DNA of 8,595 bases from Bauldia sp. (GTDB taxonomy: Bacteria; Pseudomonadota; Alphaproteobacteria; Rhizobiales; Kaistiaceae), in contig JAGRKY010000029.1 of the NCBI GenBank assembly GCA_020442095.1, positions 1 to 8,595 of the forward strand, written 5' to 3'. Under the pieces are notes generated by a model. That model saw only the letters and a list, made by a program, of their open reading frames with translations, searched no databases and was not told where the DNA came from. Position numbers and translations under genes: made by a program. Positions 1 to 6,918 of the stretch are shown here, one piece after another. Each line of letters begins with the position of its first letter. Position 1 is the first letter of the stretch.

Positions 1-1
1 C

Positions 2-853
2 GGCTTCGACGCCAACGACACCGGGCGGCTGCTCGTCTGCCTGAAGGTGCTTGAGCAGCATGCGGGCCGGGGGCTGGGGGTCGCCGACATCGTCGGACGA
101 TGGGACCTGGCCGGGACGCTGATCGACGATCGCCTGCACAGCTTCCGGTTCGGCAGGTTCGAGGACGTCCACCGCTCGAACTACGCGCATTATGTTGCAC
201 GCGGCTTCCGGGCCTGGGGTTATACCGTCGCGCCGGTCTATCCGGCCTCGCCGCAGGACGAGGCGACCGATGCCGAAATGCGCCTCGTCCACGACGTGGC
301 GGATCTCGGTTCGGTCGGCACCGAGCCGCATGTCCTCGAGGCGATCGAGCTCGGCTATTCGGACGCGGCAAGGACGATCGCCGACATGCTCTACACCGCG
401 CAGATGCGCGCCTATGTCGAGGACGGTGCGATCATCTGCGCCTCCGAGGGGCCGCTCAACCGCGCGCCGTGGTTCACCTACCAGGGGTACCAGATCGGCG
501 CCGCGGAAGACGCCTGGACGATCGAGACGATCGACGACCTGGACGAATACAGGACGGCGGAGTTCCGCGCGGCAACCCGCATGGTCAGCTCGAAGGGCGC
601 GTTCCTGTGGAGCGCCGTGCGGCCGCAGGCCTATTCCCGCCTGCTCCTGTCCTATGTCCGTGCGCGGGCCCGGACAACGGACCTCGGCTATGCATCCGGC
701 ATCTTCAGCGCTACTGGCGAGCCGACGGCGAATTACAGCGACATCAACACCAACGGGATCATCCTGTCCGCGATCGCCTATATCCTCGGCGGCAGGCGCC
801 CGCTGCTAGAGACCACAATGTCCCGGCTCCCGGAAGGCGCACCCGGCGAGTGA
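2..853 (+). CDS. DUF3131 domain protein, C-terminal part (5' end outside window)
   Basis: This is the last 283 codons of a gene that begins before the window; the stop is TGA at 851-853. The frame is open to the left edge and its first residues (F-D-A-N-D-T-G-R-L-L) form a conserved DUF3131 block, so the GTG at 47 is internal and not a start. Other family-like features are the S-N-Y-x-x-Y and G-x-x-A-W-G blocks, a P-W-F-x-Y-Q-G-Y stretch near the middle, and a C-terminal G-I-F-S-A-T-G-E-P-T segment followed by N-T-N-G-I-I-L-S-A-I-A-Y. DUF3131 proteins have a glucoamylase-like (alpha/alpha-barrel) look and often occur near envelope polysaccharide genes, but no activity can be assigned here. 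A signal peptide cannot be judged because the N-terminus is missing. It converges on the phosphonate operon and is probably functionally unrelated to it. Confidence 0.85.
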   Translation, partial: GFDANDTGRLLVCLKVLEQHAGRGLGVADIVGRWDLAGTLIDDRLHSFRFGRFEDVHRSNYAHYVARGFRAWGYTVAPVYPASPQDEATDAEMRLVHDVADLGSVGTEPHVLEAIELGYSDAARTIADMLYTAQMRAYVEDGAIICASEGPLNRAPWFTYQGYQIGAAEDAWTIETIDDLDEYRTAEFRAATRMVSSKGAFLWSAVRPQAYSRLLLSYVRARARTTDLGYASGIFSATGEPTANYSDINTNGIILSAIAYILGGRRPLLETTMSRLPEGAPGE

Positions 854-855
854 TG

Positions 856-873
856 CTGCCCTGCCCCGGGCAG
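856..873. terminator. Possible short bidirectional hairpin between convergent genes
   Basis: The 25-base gap between the two convergent stop codons contains CTGCCC (856-861) and GGGCAG (868-873), which can pair as a 6-bp GC stem with a 6-base loop. A competing 5-bp pairing uses 861-865 with 869-873. Neither side has a run of T, so it is not a classical intrinsic terminator. It is the only structure in the gap and may weakly separate the two converging transcripts. Confidence 0.3.
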
Positions 874-878
874 AAGCT

Positions 879-2375
879 CTATCCGTCCACCAGCGATATC
901 GACGCCAGGGTCTGGTCGAGGTGCCCTGCCCTGATCGACAGGAGCCTCTCCGCGCAATCCAGCCGGACATCGCGATAGTCGGGATCGGCGGCGCGATTCC
1001 GGGTCTCGTGCGGATCTTCGGCGAGATCGAAAAGCAGCGGCGGCAGGCCGGCGAAATGGACGTATTTGAAGCGTTCGGAGCGAAACACCGACAGATTGCA
1101 CAGCGACGAGGCGAGGCCGAAATGCCGCTCCGCGCCGCGGTTGACGACATCACGGAAGTCGAATTCCCAGAAGACGTGATCCCGGGGACGAGAGGCTTCG
1201 CCACCCCGGGCGAGCGGCAGCAGCGACCGTCCGTCCGGCACGGTGGCCGGATCGACGCCCATCAGGTCGAGGATGGTCGGAAAGATGTCGACGGCTTCGG
1301 AGAAGGCGTCGATTTCCGATGACCGCGCCATTCCCGGGCAGTGGATGACGAGCGGAACATGGTAGGCGCCATCGAAGAAGCCGCCCTTCCCGAACAGCCA
1401 GTGATCGCCCATCATTTCCGCGTGGTCGGAGGTGAAGACGATTGCCGTGTCGTCCCATGCGCCGGCGGCTTCGAGGCCCTGCCAGATCCGGCCGAGCTGC
1501 GAATCCACCTCGGAAATCATCCCGTAATAGATGGCGCGGATCGTCCGCTGCTCGGCCTCGGACCAGTCGCGCACCAAGCCGGTCGCGCCGGGGATGAAGT
1601 CGGACTTCTTCAGCCGGTCGAGCGTGTAGGCGACGAAGGGATGCGCGGCGGCCTCGGCCTCCCGGCTCGGCAAGCGCGCGATATCCGGGACGTCGTCGCA
1701 GCCATACATCTCGTTATAGGGTTCCGGCACGATGAACGGCGGATGCGGCCGCAGGAAAGAGACATGGGCGAACCAGGGCCGGCCGGCATCCTGTTCGCCG
1801 AGCCAGCGGAGGAAGGCGTCGGTCAGAAACGCAGTCTGGGTCTTGTTCGCCGTATAGGCGGGCGGAGCCCTGGAAATCTCCGGCGCGTTGCGGTCGGAGG
1901 GCCTGTGGATCCTGGCCGGATCGCTGACATCGTGTCCCCGCCCGGCGAGCCAGGCAAGCCATGGCCGGTCGTCCTCCGGCAGCGGCTGGCGGACCGAGAA
2001 GCCGGGAAGGACGCTTTCGTAGGTCGCCCGTCGCGGATCGGCGGGATGAAGCAGGCGCGGATCGAGCGCGGTATCGGTGTAGCCGAACAGCGTCGGCTCG
2101 TATCCCGCCCGGCGGGCGGCGCGGGCGACATTGTCGAAGCGGTCGTCGAGCGGCGTGCCGTTGCGGCACACCCGGTTGTTCATCTGGTAGAGCCCGGTAT
2201 AGAGCGCCGCACGGGCCGGCGAGCACGGCGCGGCACTGGCGAAATGACGCCGGAAACAGGCTCCGTCGGCGGCAAGGCGGTCGACATGCGGCGTCTTCAG
2301 CGTCGGGTGGCCCGCGATGCCGAGGCAATCGCCCCGCCACTGGTCTGCGGTGATGAACAGAATGTTGGGCTTCAT
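879..2375 (-). CDS. Formylglycine-type sulfatase superfamily hydrolase, phosphonate monoester hydrolase/phosphodiesterase-like
   Basis: The 498-residue protein belongs to the alkaline phosphatase/sulfatase superfamily. Visible landmarks are the metal ligands D11 and D317-H318, the C-S-P-A-R signature at 51-55 whose Cys51 should be converted to formylglycine, H211 in R-P-H-P-P-F, and K330 in the G-D-H-x-x-x-G-K motif. Compared from memory with Rhizobium leguminosarum phosphonate monoester hydrolase (PMH), these align at near-constant offsets to D12, formylglycine 57, H218, D324, H325 and K337. N72 and Y99 match N78 and Y105. The C-terminal blocks E-F-D-F-R-D-V and K-Y-V-H-F-A are also PMH-like, and the length is close to PMH (about 514). 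PMH Thr107 is replaced by Asp101. There is no signal peptide, so the enzyme is cytoplasmic. The ATG overlaps the phnX stop (ATGA), and it is the last gene of the operon. Predicted role: release of a phosphonate, such as AEP, from a monoester. An ordinary aryl or alkyl sulfatase remains possible. No formylglycine-generating enzyme gene is visible here. Confidence 0.85.
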   Translation of the reverse strand: MKPNILFITADQWRGDCLGIAGHPTLKTPHVDRLAADGACFRRHFASAAPCSPARAALYTGLYQMNNRVCRNGTPLDDRFDNVARAARRAGYEPTLFGYTDTALDPRLLHPADPRRATYESVLPGFSVRQPLPEDDRPWLAWLAGRGHDVSDPARIHRPSDRNAPEISRAPPAYTANKTQTAFLTDAFLRWLGEQDAGRPWFAHVSFLRPHPPFIVPEPYNEMYGCDDVPDIARLPSREAEAAAHPFVAYTLDRLKKSDFIPGATGLVRDWSEAEQRTIRAIYYGMISEVDSQLGRIWQGLEAAGAWDDTAIVFTSDHAEMMGDHWLFGKGGFFDGAYHVPLVIHCPGMARSSEIDAFSEAVDIFPTILDLMGVDPATVPDGRSLLPLARGGEASRPRDHVFWEFDFRDVVNRGAERHFGLASSLCNLSVFRSERFKYVHFAGLPPLLFDLAEDPHETRNRAADPDYRDVRLDCAERLLSIRAGHLDQTLASISLVDG

Positions 2376-3166
2376 GCCACCCCTGCATCCGACTCGAGGC
2401 GGGCGACCAGTTCCGGGAGGTCGGCCACGGTGTCGATGACATGGTCGGCGCCGGCTGCTTTCAGCCGATCGCCGATGCGCGTCCTGAGGGCGTCCCGCTC
2501 AGCGTCGCCGATCGCCGCAAGCTGGTTGGCGGTGAGACCGGCATAGTTGCCGGAGAGGCAGACGCCGACCGTCAGGCAACCGGCGGCGACGCCCTCGGCG
2601 ATGCCGGGCTCGGTGTCGTCCACCTTGATCACGGTGGCCGGGGGATAGACCACGAGGTCGATGAAGCATTTGTACATGCCGAGCGGTCCGGGCCGTCCCT
2701 CGGGAAGGTCGTCGGCGCAGACCAGATTGTCCGGGGCATAGCCCTGCGCCGCCGCGACCGGCAGGACACGCTCCATGATCGAGCGGGTGTAGCCGGTGGT
2801 CGATCCGATCTTCAGGCCGCGACTCCGCAGCCAGTCGACGGCCTCCCTGGCGCCCGGGACCAGGGCCGCATAGTCGGCGACGACCTCTTCGTTCATCGGG
2901 ACGAAGACGGCATAGACATCGTCGATATCCGGGTCGCCCGGCAGGCCGCCGTGAACGTGCTGCCATTCCGCGGCAATGCGCGGATTGCCGAGCATCGCCG
3001 CGATATGGTCGCGCTTCGGCATCCCCATCGGCGCACGCGCCTCATCGATGGTGACGACGACATCGAACGTCCCGAAAGCCTTGACAAAGGCGCCCATCGG
3101 CGCAAACGAACCGAAATCGATCGTCGTGCCCGCCCAGTCGAAAACGACGGCCTTGAACTTCGCCAT
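2372..3166 (-). CDS. phnX: Phosphonoacetaldehyde hydrolase (phosphonatase)
   Basis: This 264-residue cytoplasmic HAD-superfamily enzyme hydrolyses phosphonoacetaldehyde to acetaldehyde and phosphate. The nucleophile Asp10 lies in F-D-W-A-G-T-T; Ala12 occupies the place of the usual HAD acid/base Asp, which is characteristic of phosphonatases. Lys51 in P-M-G-M-P-K-R-D-H is the Schiff-base lysine in the cap. G-S-T-T-G-Y-T-R (121-128) is motif II, G-R-P-G-P (157-161) carries the conserved Arg158, and K-V-D-D-T (181-185) gives the Mg-binding acidic residues. The length fits the family (about 265-275). The open frame continues 67 codons upstream, but the ATG at 3166 is chosen because it starts the conserved fold and has a strong AGGAGG six bases before it. 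The gene lies 10 bases after the FAD oxidoreductase and shares ATGA with the hydrolase downstream. The product of the FAD enzyme is the expected substrate here. Confidence 0.95.
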   Translation of the reverse strand: MAKFKAVVFDWAGTTIDFGSFAPMGAFVKAFGTFDVVVTIDEARAPMGMPKRDHIAAMLGNPRIAAEWQHVHGGLPGDPDIDDVYAVFVPMNEEVVADYAALVPGAREAVDWLRSRGLKIGSTTGYTRSIMERVLPVAAAQGYAPDNLVCADDLPEGRPGPLGMYKCFIDLVVYPPATVIKVDDTEPGIAEGVAAGCLTVGVCLSGNYAGLTANQLAAIGDAERDALRTRIGDRLKAAGADHVIDTVADLPELVARLESDAGVA

Positions 3167-3172
3167 GCGCGG

Positions 3173-3178
3173 CCTCCT
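3173..3178 (-). promoter_or_regulatory. Strong Shine-Dalgarno of phnX
   Basis: On the minus strand this reads AGGAGG, six bases upstream of the ATG at 3166. It overlaps the TAG stop of the preceding FAD oxidoreductase gene. It fixes the phnX start against the longer open frame and suggests that phnX is translated more strongly than its neighbours. Confidence 0.8.
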
Positions 3179-4295
3179 ATCCGAAGAGATCCGAAATGGT
3201 TTCCTCGCCGATCCCGAAGGCCGTCGAGGCGCCGCAGCCGGCGGTGACGACAGCGATGCGGGTGGCATCGTCCGGCGCATCGGTGAACCGCCAGCGCCCG
3301 GCGGCGCTGGCATAGGTGCCGAGCCAGCTTTCGACGACGATACGGCCGGGCAGATGCAGGACCGCATCCATCTCGCGGAGGATCAGGTCAGCGACGCCGG
3401 ATTCCGAAAACGGGTCCGGCGTCTGCGAATAGTGATGGCTGTCTCCGACGACCAGCGAACCGTCAGCCGACTGCACCGCGATCAGGTGAATGCCGTTGGC
3501 CCGCTCGTCCGGCTGCTCGCGGTCGAGGCGTGCCGCCAGTGCCGCGGCCTCCGGCAGGTCGGCATAGCCGCGGTAGCGCGCGAGGCCGAGATCCGACATC
3601 ACGGCGGCGCCGAGGGCGCCATCGACGGCCGGGCGCACGCGCAGCATCTGCAGCTTGCAGCGGGTGGGAGCGTAGGCGGCGATCCGCCCGGCGAACAGGG
3701 ACTGATAGTCGTCACCCGGGCACACGACGACGGTCTCCGCCTCGATCCGGCCCGCCGTCGTCTCGACGACCGGCGTCTCGACCGCCAGGACCTGCGTCGA
3801 CCAGCGGAAATCGACCCCCTGCTCCTCCGCGAGCCATCGCGCCAGGCGTGGAATTGCCTCCCTCGATTCCACCCGCAACTCGTATGGCGAGAAGAGCGCC
3901 GCCGTGATCGCGTCAGTCTTCAGCGCGGGCGCGAAGATAGCCGCTTCGGTCGGCGTCAGGCGCTGGCATTCGCGCCCCATGTCGGTGGCGAGAAACGCGT
4001 CGATCACCGCCTCGGATTCGGGCCTCCGGGCCGTCACGACAAGGCCGCGATGCAGGATGTCGATCCCCGCCGCCTCGGCGACTTCGGCCCAGACATCGCG
4101 GCTCTTCCGGGCCAGCGTCCAGCAATCGCCGGCCGCCTGTCCGGTCACGGTGACGAAGCCGAAATTCCGGATCGACGCACCGTTCGGCTGCGCATCGCGG
4201 TCGATCACGACGACACGCTTGTTTCTGCGGGCCGCAGCCACGGCATGGGCGAGGCCGAGCACCCCGGCGCCGACGATGGCGAGGTCATAGGTCAT
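3177..4295 (-). CDS. FAD-dependent amine oxidoreductase of the phosphonate-associated family (TIGR03364-like)
   Basis: The 372-residue protein is a D-amino-acid-oxidase/glycine-oxidase-fold flavoenzyme (Pfam DAO). The N-terminal dinucleotide motif is G-A-G-V-L-G (9-14), followed by Asp32 at the end of the second strand, where the FAD ribose binds. G-A-S-I-R-N-F-G-F-V (39-48) and the glycine-rich C-terminal G-C-G-A-S-T-A-F-G-I-G (353-363) are typical of this clade. As I remember it, TIGR03364 was defined by synteny with phosphonatase genes, and members (called PbfC/PbfD-type) were later shown to oxidise N-methyl-AEP, and some plain AEP, directly to phosphonoacetaldehyde. That fits exactly here: the next gene is phnX and no phnW is present. 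The start codon overlaps the GNAT stop (ATGA), and AAAGG lies about 8 bases upstream. No signal peptide is seen, so it is cytoplasmic. The exact amine substrate is inferred. Confidence 0.88.
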   Translation of the reverse strand: MTYDLAIVGAGVLGLAHAVAAARRNKRVVVIDRDAQPNGASIRNFGFVTVTGQAAGDCWTLARKSRDVWAEVAEAAGIDILHRGLVVTARRPESEAVIDAFLATDMGRECQRLTPTEAAIFAPALKTDAITAALFSPYELRVESREAIPRLARWLAEEQGVDFRWSTQVLAVETPVVETTAGRIEAETVVVCPGDDYQSLFAGRIAAYAPTRCKLQMLRVRPAVDGALGAAVMSDLGLARYRGYADLPEAAALAARLDREQPDERANGIHLIAVQSADGSLVVGDSHHYSQTPDPFSESGVADLILREMDAVLHLPGRIVVESWLGTYASAAGRWRFTDAPDDATRIAVVTAGCGASTAFGIGEETISDLFG

Positions 4296-4786
4296 GCAAT
4301 CGCCTTTGCCATGAAGAGCCGCGGATAGTCGTCCCGACCATCGGGATGCGGGCCGATGCGCGTCGCGACGAAGCCGTGGCGGCTATAGAGCGCAACCAGG
4401 GGAAAGCAGGCGGCAAGCGTATGGAGCCTGAGCGTGCGAAAGCCCGCGGACCGGGCGGAGACTTCGACCTCGGCGAGGATCAGGCTGCCGAGACCCTTCC
4501 GGGAACGGGAGGGGTCGACGGCGAGGATATCGATCGTGACAGTCCCTTCGGCGCGATCCTCGCTGGTGACGACGACGGCGACGGGCGCGCCGCCTTCGTA
4601 GACGCATCGCACCCGTCCCTCCGCGATCGCGGCGGGCAGCCACGGATAGGGGCCGGGTTCGGCCCTGCCGAGGGCGCGGACGTAGTTGCGAAACGCTTCG
4701 CTCAGCAACGCCAGCAACGCCGGCAGGTCTTCCGGGCGAGCGGGCACCAGAAGCGGTGCGGAAGGAACGGAGGCAGTCAGGGCCAT
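4292..4786 (-). CDS. GNAT family N-acetyltransferase, candidate aminophosphonate acetyltransferase
   Basis: The 164-residue protein has the GNAT fold. A beta strand ending T-I-D-I-L-A-V-D-P (84-92) is followed by the acetyl-CoA pyrophosphate loop S-R-K-G-L-G (95-100). It ends with L-H-T-L (121-124) and A-L-Y-S-R-H-G-F (132-139), the usual motif B. The first loop position is Ser instead of the common Gln/Arg. The substrate cannot be read from the sequence. Its place between the transporter and the aminophosphonate oxidoreductase suggests acetylation of an aminophosphonate, as PhnO does, or of a toxic intermediate. The ATG at 4786 is chosen because the fold begins soon after it, but it has no recognisable Shine-Dalgarno. 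An in-frame GTG at 4834 would add 16 residues and overlap the end of the OppF-type gene. The stop overlaps the next start as ATGA. The open frame reaching 5362 upstream is a shadow of the ATPase gene. Confidence 0.85.
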   Translation of the reverse strand: MALTASVPSAPLLVPARPEDLPALLALLSEAFRNYVRALGRAEPGPYPWLPAAIAEGRVRCVYEGGAPVAVVVTSEDRAEGTVTIDILAVDPSRSRKGLGSLILAEVEVSARSAGFRTLRLHTLAACFPLVALYSRHGFVATRIGPHPDGRDDYPRLFMAKAIA

Positions 4787-4823
4787 GGTCGGGAACGTAC
4801 GAAGGGCGTTGAGGCGGATGTCG

Positions 4824-5918
4824 CTATGCGTCACGCGGACGGGAGAAATCGAACTCCTCCGCGTAGTGGCAGGCGACGAAATGGTCGGGTGCGATCTCGC
4901 GCCATGCCGGCACATCGCTGGAGCATCGCTCGCGGGCAAAGGGGCAGCGCGTGTGGAAGCGGCAACCGGATGGCGCGGCCAGCGGATTGGGGATCTCGCC
5001 ATGGAGCTTGATCGGCTCGAAATCCGAATCCGGATCGGCCCGCGGCACCGCGGAGAGCAGCGCGTGGGTGTAGGGATGGCGCGGCGTGAAGAACAGCGAC
5101 TCGGTCGGCGCATATTCGACGAACTTGCCGACATAGAGCACGGCGACGCGATGGGACATCTGTGCGACGACCGACAGGTCGTGGGCGATGAACAGGAAGG
5201 CGACGCCCATTTCCTCCTGCAGGTCCTTGAGAAGATTGACGATTTCCGCCTGGATCGAGACGTCCAGGGCGGAAACGGATTCATCGCAAACGACGAAATC
5301 CGGCCGCGAGACGAGCGCCCGGGCAATGCAGATGCGCTGACGCTGGCCACCGGAAAAGGCATGCGGAAAGCGCCGCAGATGCTCGAGATTGAGCTTGCAC
5401 CGGGACGCGATCTCTCGGACCCGGGCGTCGATCTCGTTGCGGTCCTTCATCATGCCGCTGGCGACGAGCGGCTCGGCGATGATGTCGCGCACCGTCATGC
5501 GCGGATTGAGCGAGGAATAGGGATCCTGGAAGACGAGGCTCATCCGCGGCCGGAACAGCCTGAGCATATGGCCGGAGAGGTTGGAGAGCTCCACCGGCCC
5601 GGCCTTGAACACGAGGTTCATGTTGTGGCGAAACTTGCGCAGCTCCTCGCCCTCGAGATGGGCGACATCGACCTCGTCGTCGACGGTGTGGAAGATCACC
5701 TCGCCGGCCGTTGGATCGATGGCCCGCAGGATCGCCCGGCCGACGGTCGTCTTGCCGGAGCCGGACTCGCCGACAAGACCGACGGTCTCGCCGCGCTTGA
5801 TGTCGAAGCTGACGCCATCGACCGCGCGCAGCGGGACCACCTCGGTCCGGAACAGGCGCTTCGTGCGGATCGGGAAGTGAACCTCCAGGTTCTTCACCTC
5901 GATCAGCGTCTCGTTCAT
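4824..5918 (-). CDS. OppF/DppF-type ABC transporter ATP-binding protein
   Basis: This is the second ATPase of a peptide/opine/nickel-class importer, 364 residues. Walker A is G-E-S-G-S-G-K-T (50-57), the Q-loop V-F-Q-D-P centres on Gln131, the signature is F-S-G-G-Q-R-Q-R (188-195), Walker B ends at Asp212-Glu213, and the switch histidine is His246. The C-terminal oligopeptide-transporter domain has Cys319, Cys325, Cys332 and Cys350, a spacing seen in OppD/DppD proteins that can hold a [4Fe-4S] cluster. Between Walker A and the Q-loop the protein is about 26 residues longer than usual because residues 88-104 and 114-130 are an internal repeat. The ATG at 5918 overlaps the OppD-type stop (ATGA) and has GAGGAG six bases upstream. 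It should energise uptake together with the OppD-type ATPase and the two permeases. The substrate is unknown from this sequence alone. Confidence 0.93.
   Translation of the reverse strand: MNETLIEVKNLEVHFPIRTKRLFRTEVVPLRAVDGVSFDIKRGETVGLVGESGSGKTTVGRAILRAIDPTAGEVIFHTVDDEVDVAHLEGEELRKFRHNMNLVFKAGPVELSNLSGHMLRLFRPRMSLVFQDPYSSLNPRMTVRDIIAEPLVASGMMKDRNEIDARVREIASRCKLNLEHLRRFPHAFSGGQRQRICIARALVSRPDFVVCDESVSALDVSIQAEIVNLLKDLQEEMGVAFLFIAHDLSVVAQMSHRVAVLYVGKFVEYAPTESLFFTPRHPYTHALLSAVPRADPDSDFEPIKLHGEIPNPLAAPSGCRFHTRCPFARERCSSDVPAWREIAPDHFVACHYAEEFDFSRPRDA
5529..5657 (-). repeat. Internal duplicated segment in the OppF-type ATPase
   Basis: Residues 88-104 and 114-130 of the ATPase, offset by 26, both follow the pattern L-x-G-x-x-L-R-x-F-R-x-x-M-x-L-V-F. 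Only the second copy continues into the functional Q-loop (Q-D-P); the first continues K-A-G-P. The codons have diverged strongly, so the duplication is old or has a selected function, and is not a recent slippage or assembly error. Confidence 0.65.
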
Positions 5919-6916
5919 GCCGCGCTCCTCTTCTCGACCGCGTGGAGCCAGCAGCGGACGGCGCGGCCCGGCGACGGCGCGATCTCGTCCGGCGCCCGCA
6001 CGTCGCAGGTACCGGGAATCATTTCCGCGCATCGGGTATGGAAGGGACAGCCGGGCGGCCGCTCGTTGGGGCTCGGGATGTCGCCCGGAACCGGCTTCAG
6101 CCGCGCCTCCAGCTTCTCGACGCTGGGGATCGCCTCCAGCAGGCCGACCGTGTAGGGGTGCTTCGGGTTGCGGATCACCTCCCGCGCCGGGCCGCGCTCG
6201 ACGATGGTGCCGAGATACATGACGGCGATGTCGTCGGCGACCTGGGCGATCACCCCGAGATCGTGGGTGATGAAGATCATCCCCATGCCGATGTCGTCCT
6301 GGAGCCCGCGCATGAGCTCGAGCACCTGCGCCTGGATGGTGACGTCGAGGGCGGTCGTCGGCTCGTCGGCGATCAGCAGGCGCGGGCCGGCGGAGAGCGC
6401 GAGCGCGATCATCGCCCGCTGTCGCATGCCACCCGACATTTCGTGCGGATACTGGTCGAGGCGGGTTTCCGGACTGGAAATGCCGACCTTGTCGAGCATC
6501 TCGACCGCCATCGCGCGCGCGTCGCGGCGATTGAGCCCGCGATGGAGCCGGATCGCCTCCATGATCTGGTTGCCGATCGTGTAGACCGGGCTGAACGAGG
6601 CCATCGGCTCCTGGAAGATCATGCCGATCTCGCCACCGCGCAGGCGGCGGATCTCGCGCCCCTGCCCTTTCAGGCTTTCGATCTCGATGGCACGCCCGTC
6701 GCGGGCGGTGTAGTGCATCTTCGATTCCGGCGCGATCGTCGCCGATCCCGGCAGGAGGCGCATCAGGGCCTTGGTCGACACCGACTTCCCCGACCCGGAT
6801 TCGCCGACCAGGCCGAGGGTCTTGCCGGCGGCGACGTCGAAGCTGACGCCCAGGACCGGGGTGACGATGCCTTCGTCGGTCCGGAAAGAGATGGTGAGAT
6901 CGCGCACGCTCAACAT
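5915..6916 (-). CDS. OppD/DppD-type ABC transporter ATP-binding protein
   Basis: This is the first ATPase of the importer, 333 residues, a normal family length. Walker A is G-E-S-G-S-G-K-S (38-45), the Q-loop is F-Q-E-P with Gln102, the signature is M-S-G-G-M-R-Q-R (160-167), Walker B is L-L-I-A-D-E-P (180-186), and the switch histidine is His218. The C-terminal extension carries Cys290, Cys296, Cys304 and Cys322; this arrangement matches the [4Fe-4S]-binding region described for bacterial DppD. The start at 6916 lies two bases after the permease stop, with GAGGCG upstream. The stop shares ATGA with the OppF-type gene, which implies translational coupling and balanced production of the two ATPases. 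Nothing in the ATPase indicates the substrate; the neighbouring genes point to a phosphonate compound. Confidence 0.94.
   Translation of the reverse strand: MLSVRDLTISFRTDEGIVTPVLGVSFDVAAGKTLGLVGESGSGKSVSTKALMRLLPGSATIAPESKMHYTARDGRAIEIESLKGQGREIRRLRGGEIGMIFQEPMASFSPVYTIGNQIMEAIRLHRGLNRRDARAMAVEMLDKVGISSPETRLDQYPHEMSGGMRQRAMIALALSAGPRLLIADEPTTALDVTIQAQVLELMRGLQDDIGMGMIFITHDLGVIAQVADDIAVMYLGTIVERGPAREVIRNPKHPYTVGLLEAIPSVEKLEARLKPVPGDIPSPNERPPGCPFHTRCAEMIPGTCDVRAPDEIAPSPGRAVRCWLHAVEKRSAA
5925..5930 (-). promoter_or_regulatory. Shine-Dalgarno of the OppF-type gene
   Basis: The minus strand reads GAGGAG six bases before the ATG at 5918, inside the last codons of the OppD-type gene. It decides the start within a frame that stays open far upstream (to 6962). 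Confidence 0.75.
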
Positions 6917-6918
6917 GG

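Noticed and set aside
879..2375. Phosphonoacetate hydrolase (PhnA) as the identity of the distal hydrolase
   Set aside because: PhnA has a Thr nucleophile and a two-zinc site like alkaline phosphatase. This protein has the C-S-P-A-R formylglycine motif and PMH-like C-terminal blocks.
1341..2546. Long + strand open frame (401 codons) across the PMH-like gene and phnX end
   Set aside because: It is antisense to two well-supported genes and rich in Arg, Gly, Ala and Pro with no domain pattern. Such frames are expected opposite GC-rich coding DNA.
2372..3367. Longer phnX with 67 extra N-terminal residues
   Set aside because: The extension overlaps the FAD gene and is Ser/Pro/Arg-rich without homology. 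The strong AGGAGG before 3166 and the conserved fold beginning there favour the short form.
2976..4328. Long + strand open frame (450 codons) opposite phnX and the FAD gene
   Set aside because: Antisense shadow: no recognisable motif, and it crosses three real genes with clear catalytic residues.
4787..4823. The 37-base gap between the OppF-type gene and GNAT as an internal promoter or small RNA site
   Set aside because: It is too short, with no -35/-10-like pair and no stable hairpin, only the trivial palindrome CGTACG.
4686..6155. Long + strand open frame (489 codons) opposite the OppF-type gene
   Set aside because: The opposite strand has complete Walker A, signature and Walker B motifs. 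This frame is low-complexity H/R/D/G-rich sequence typical of shadows.
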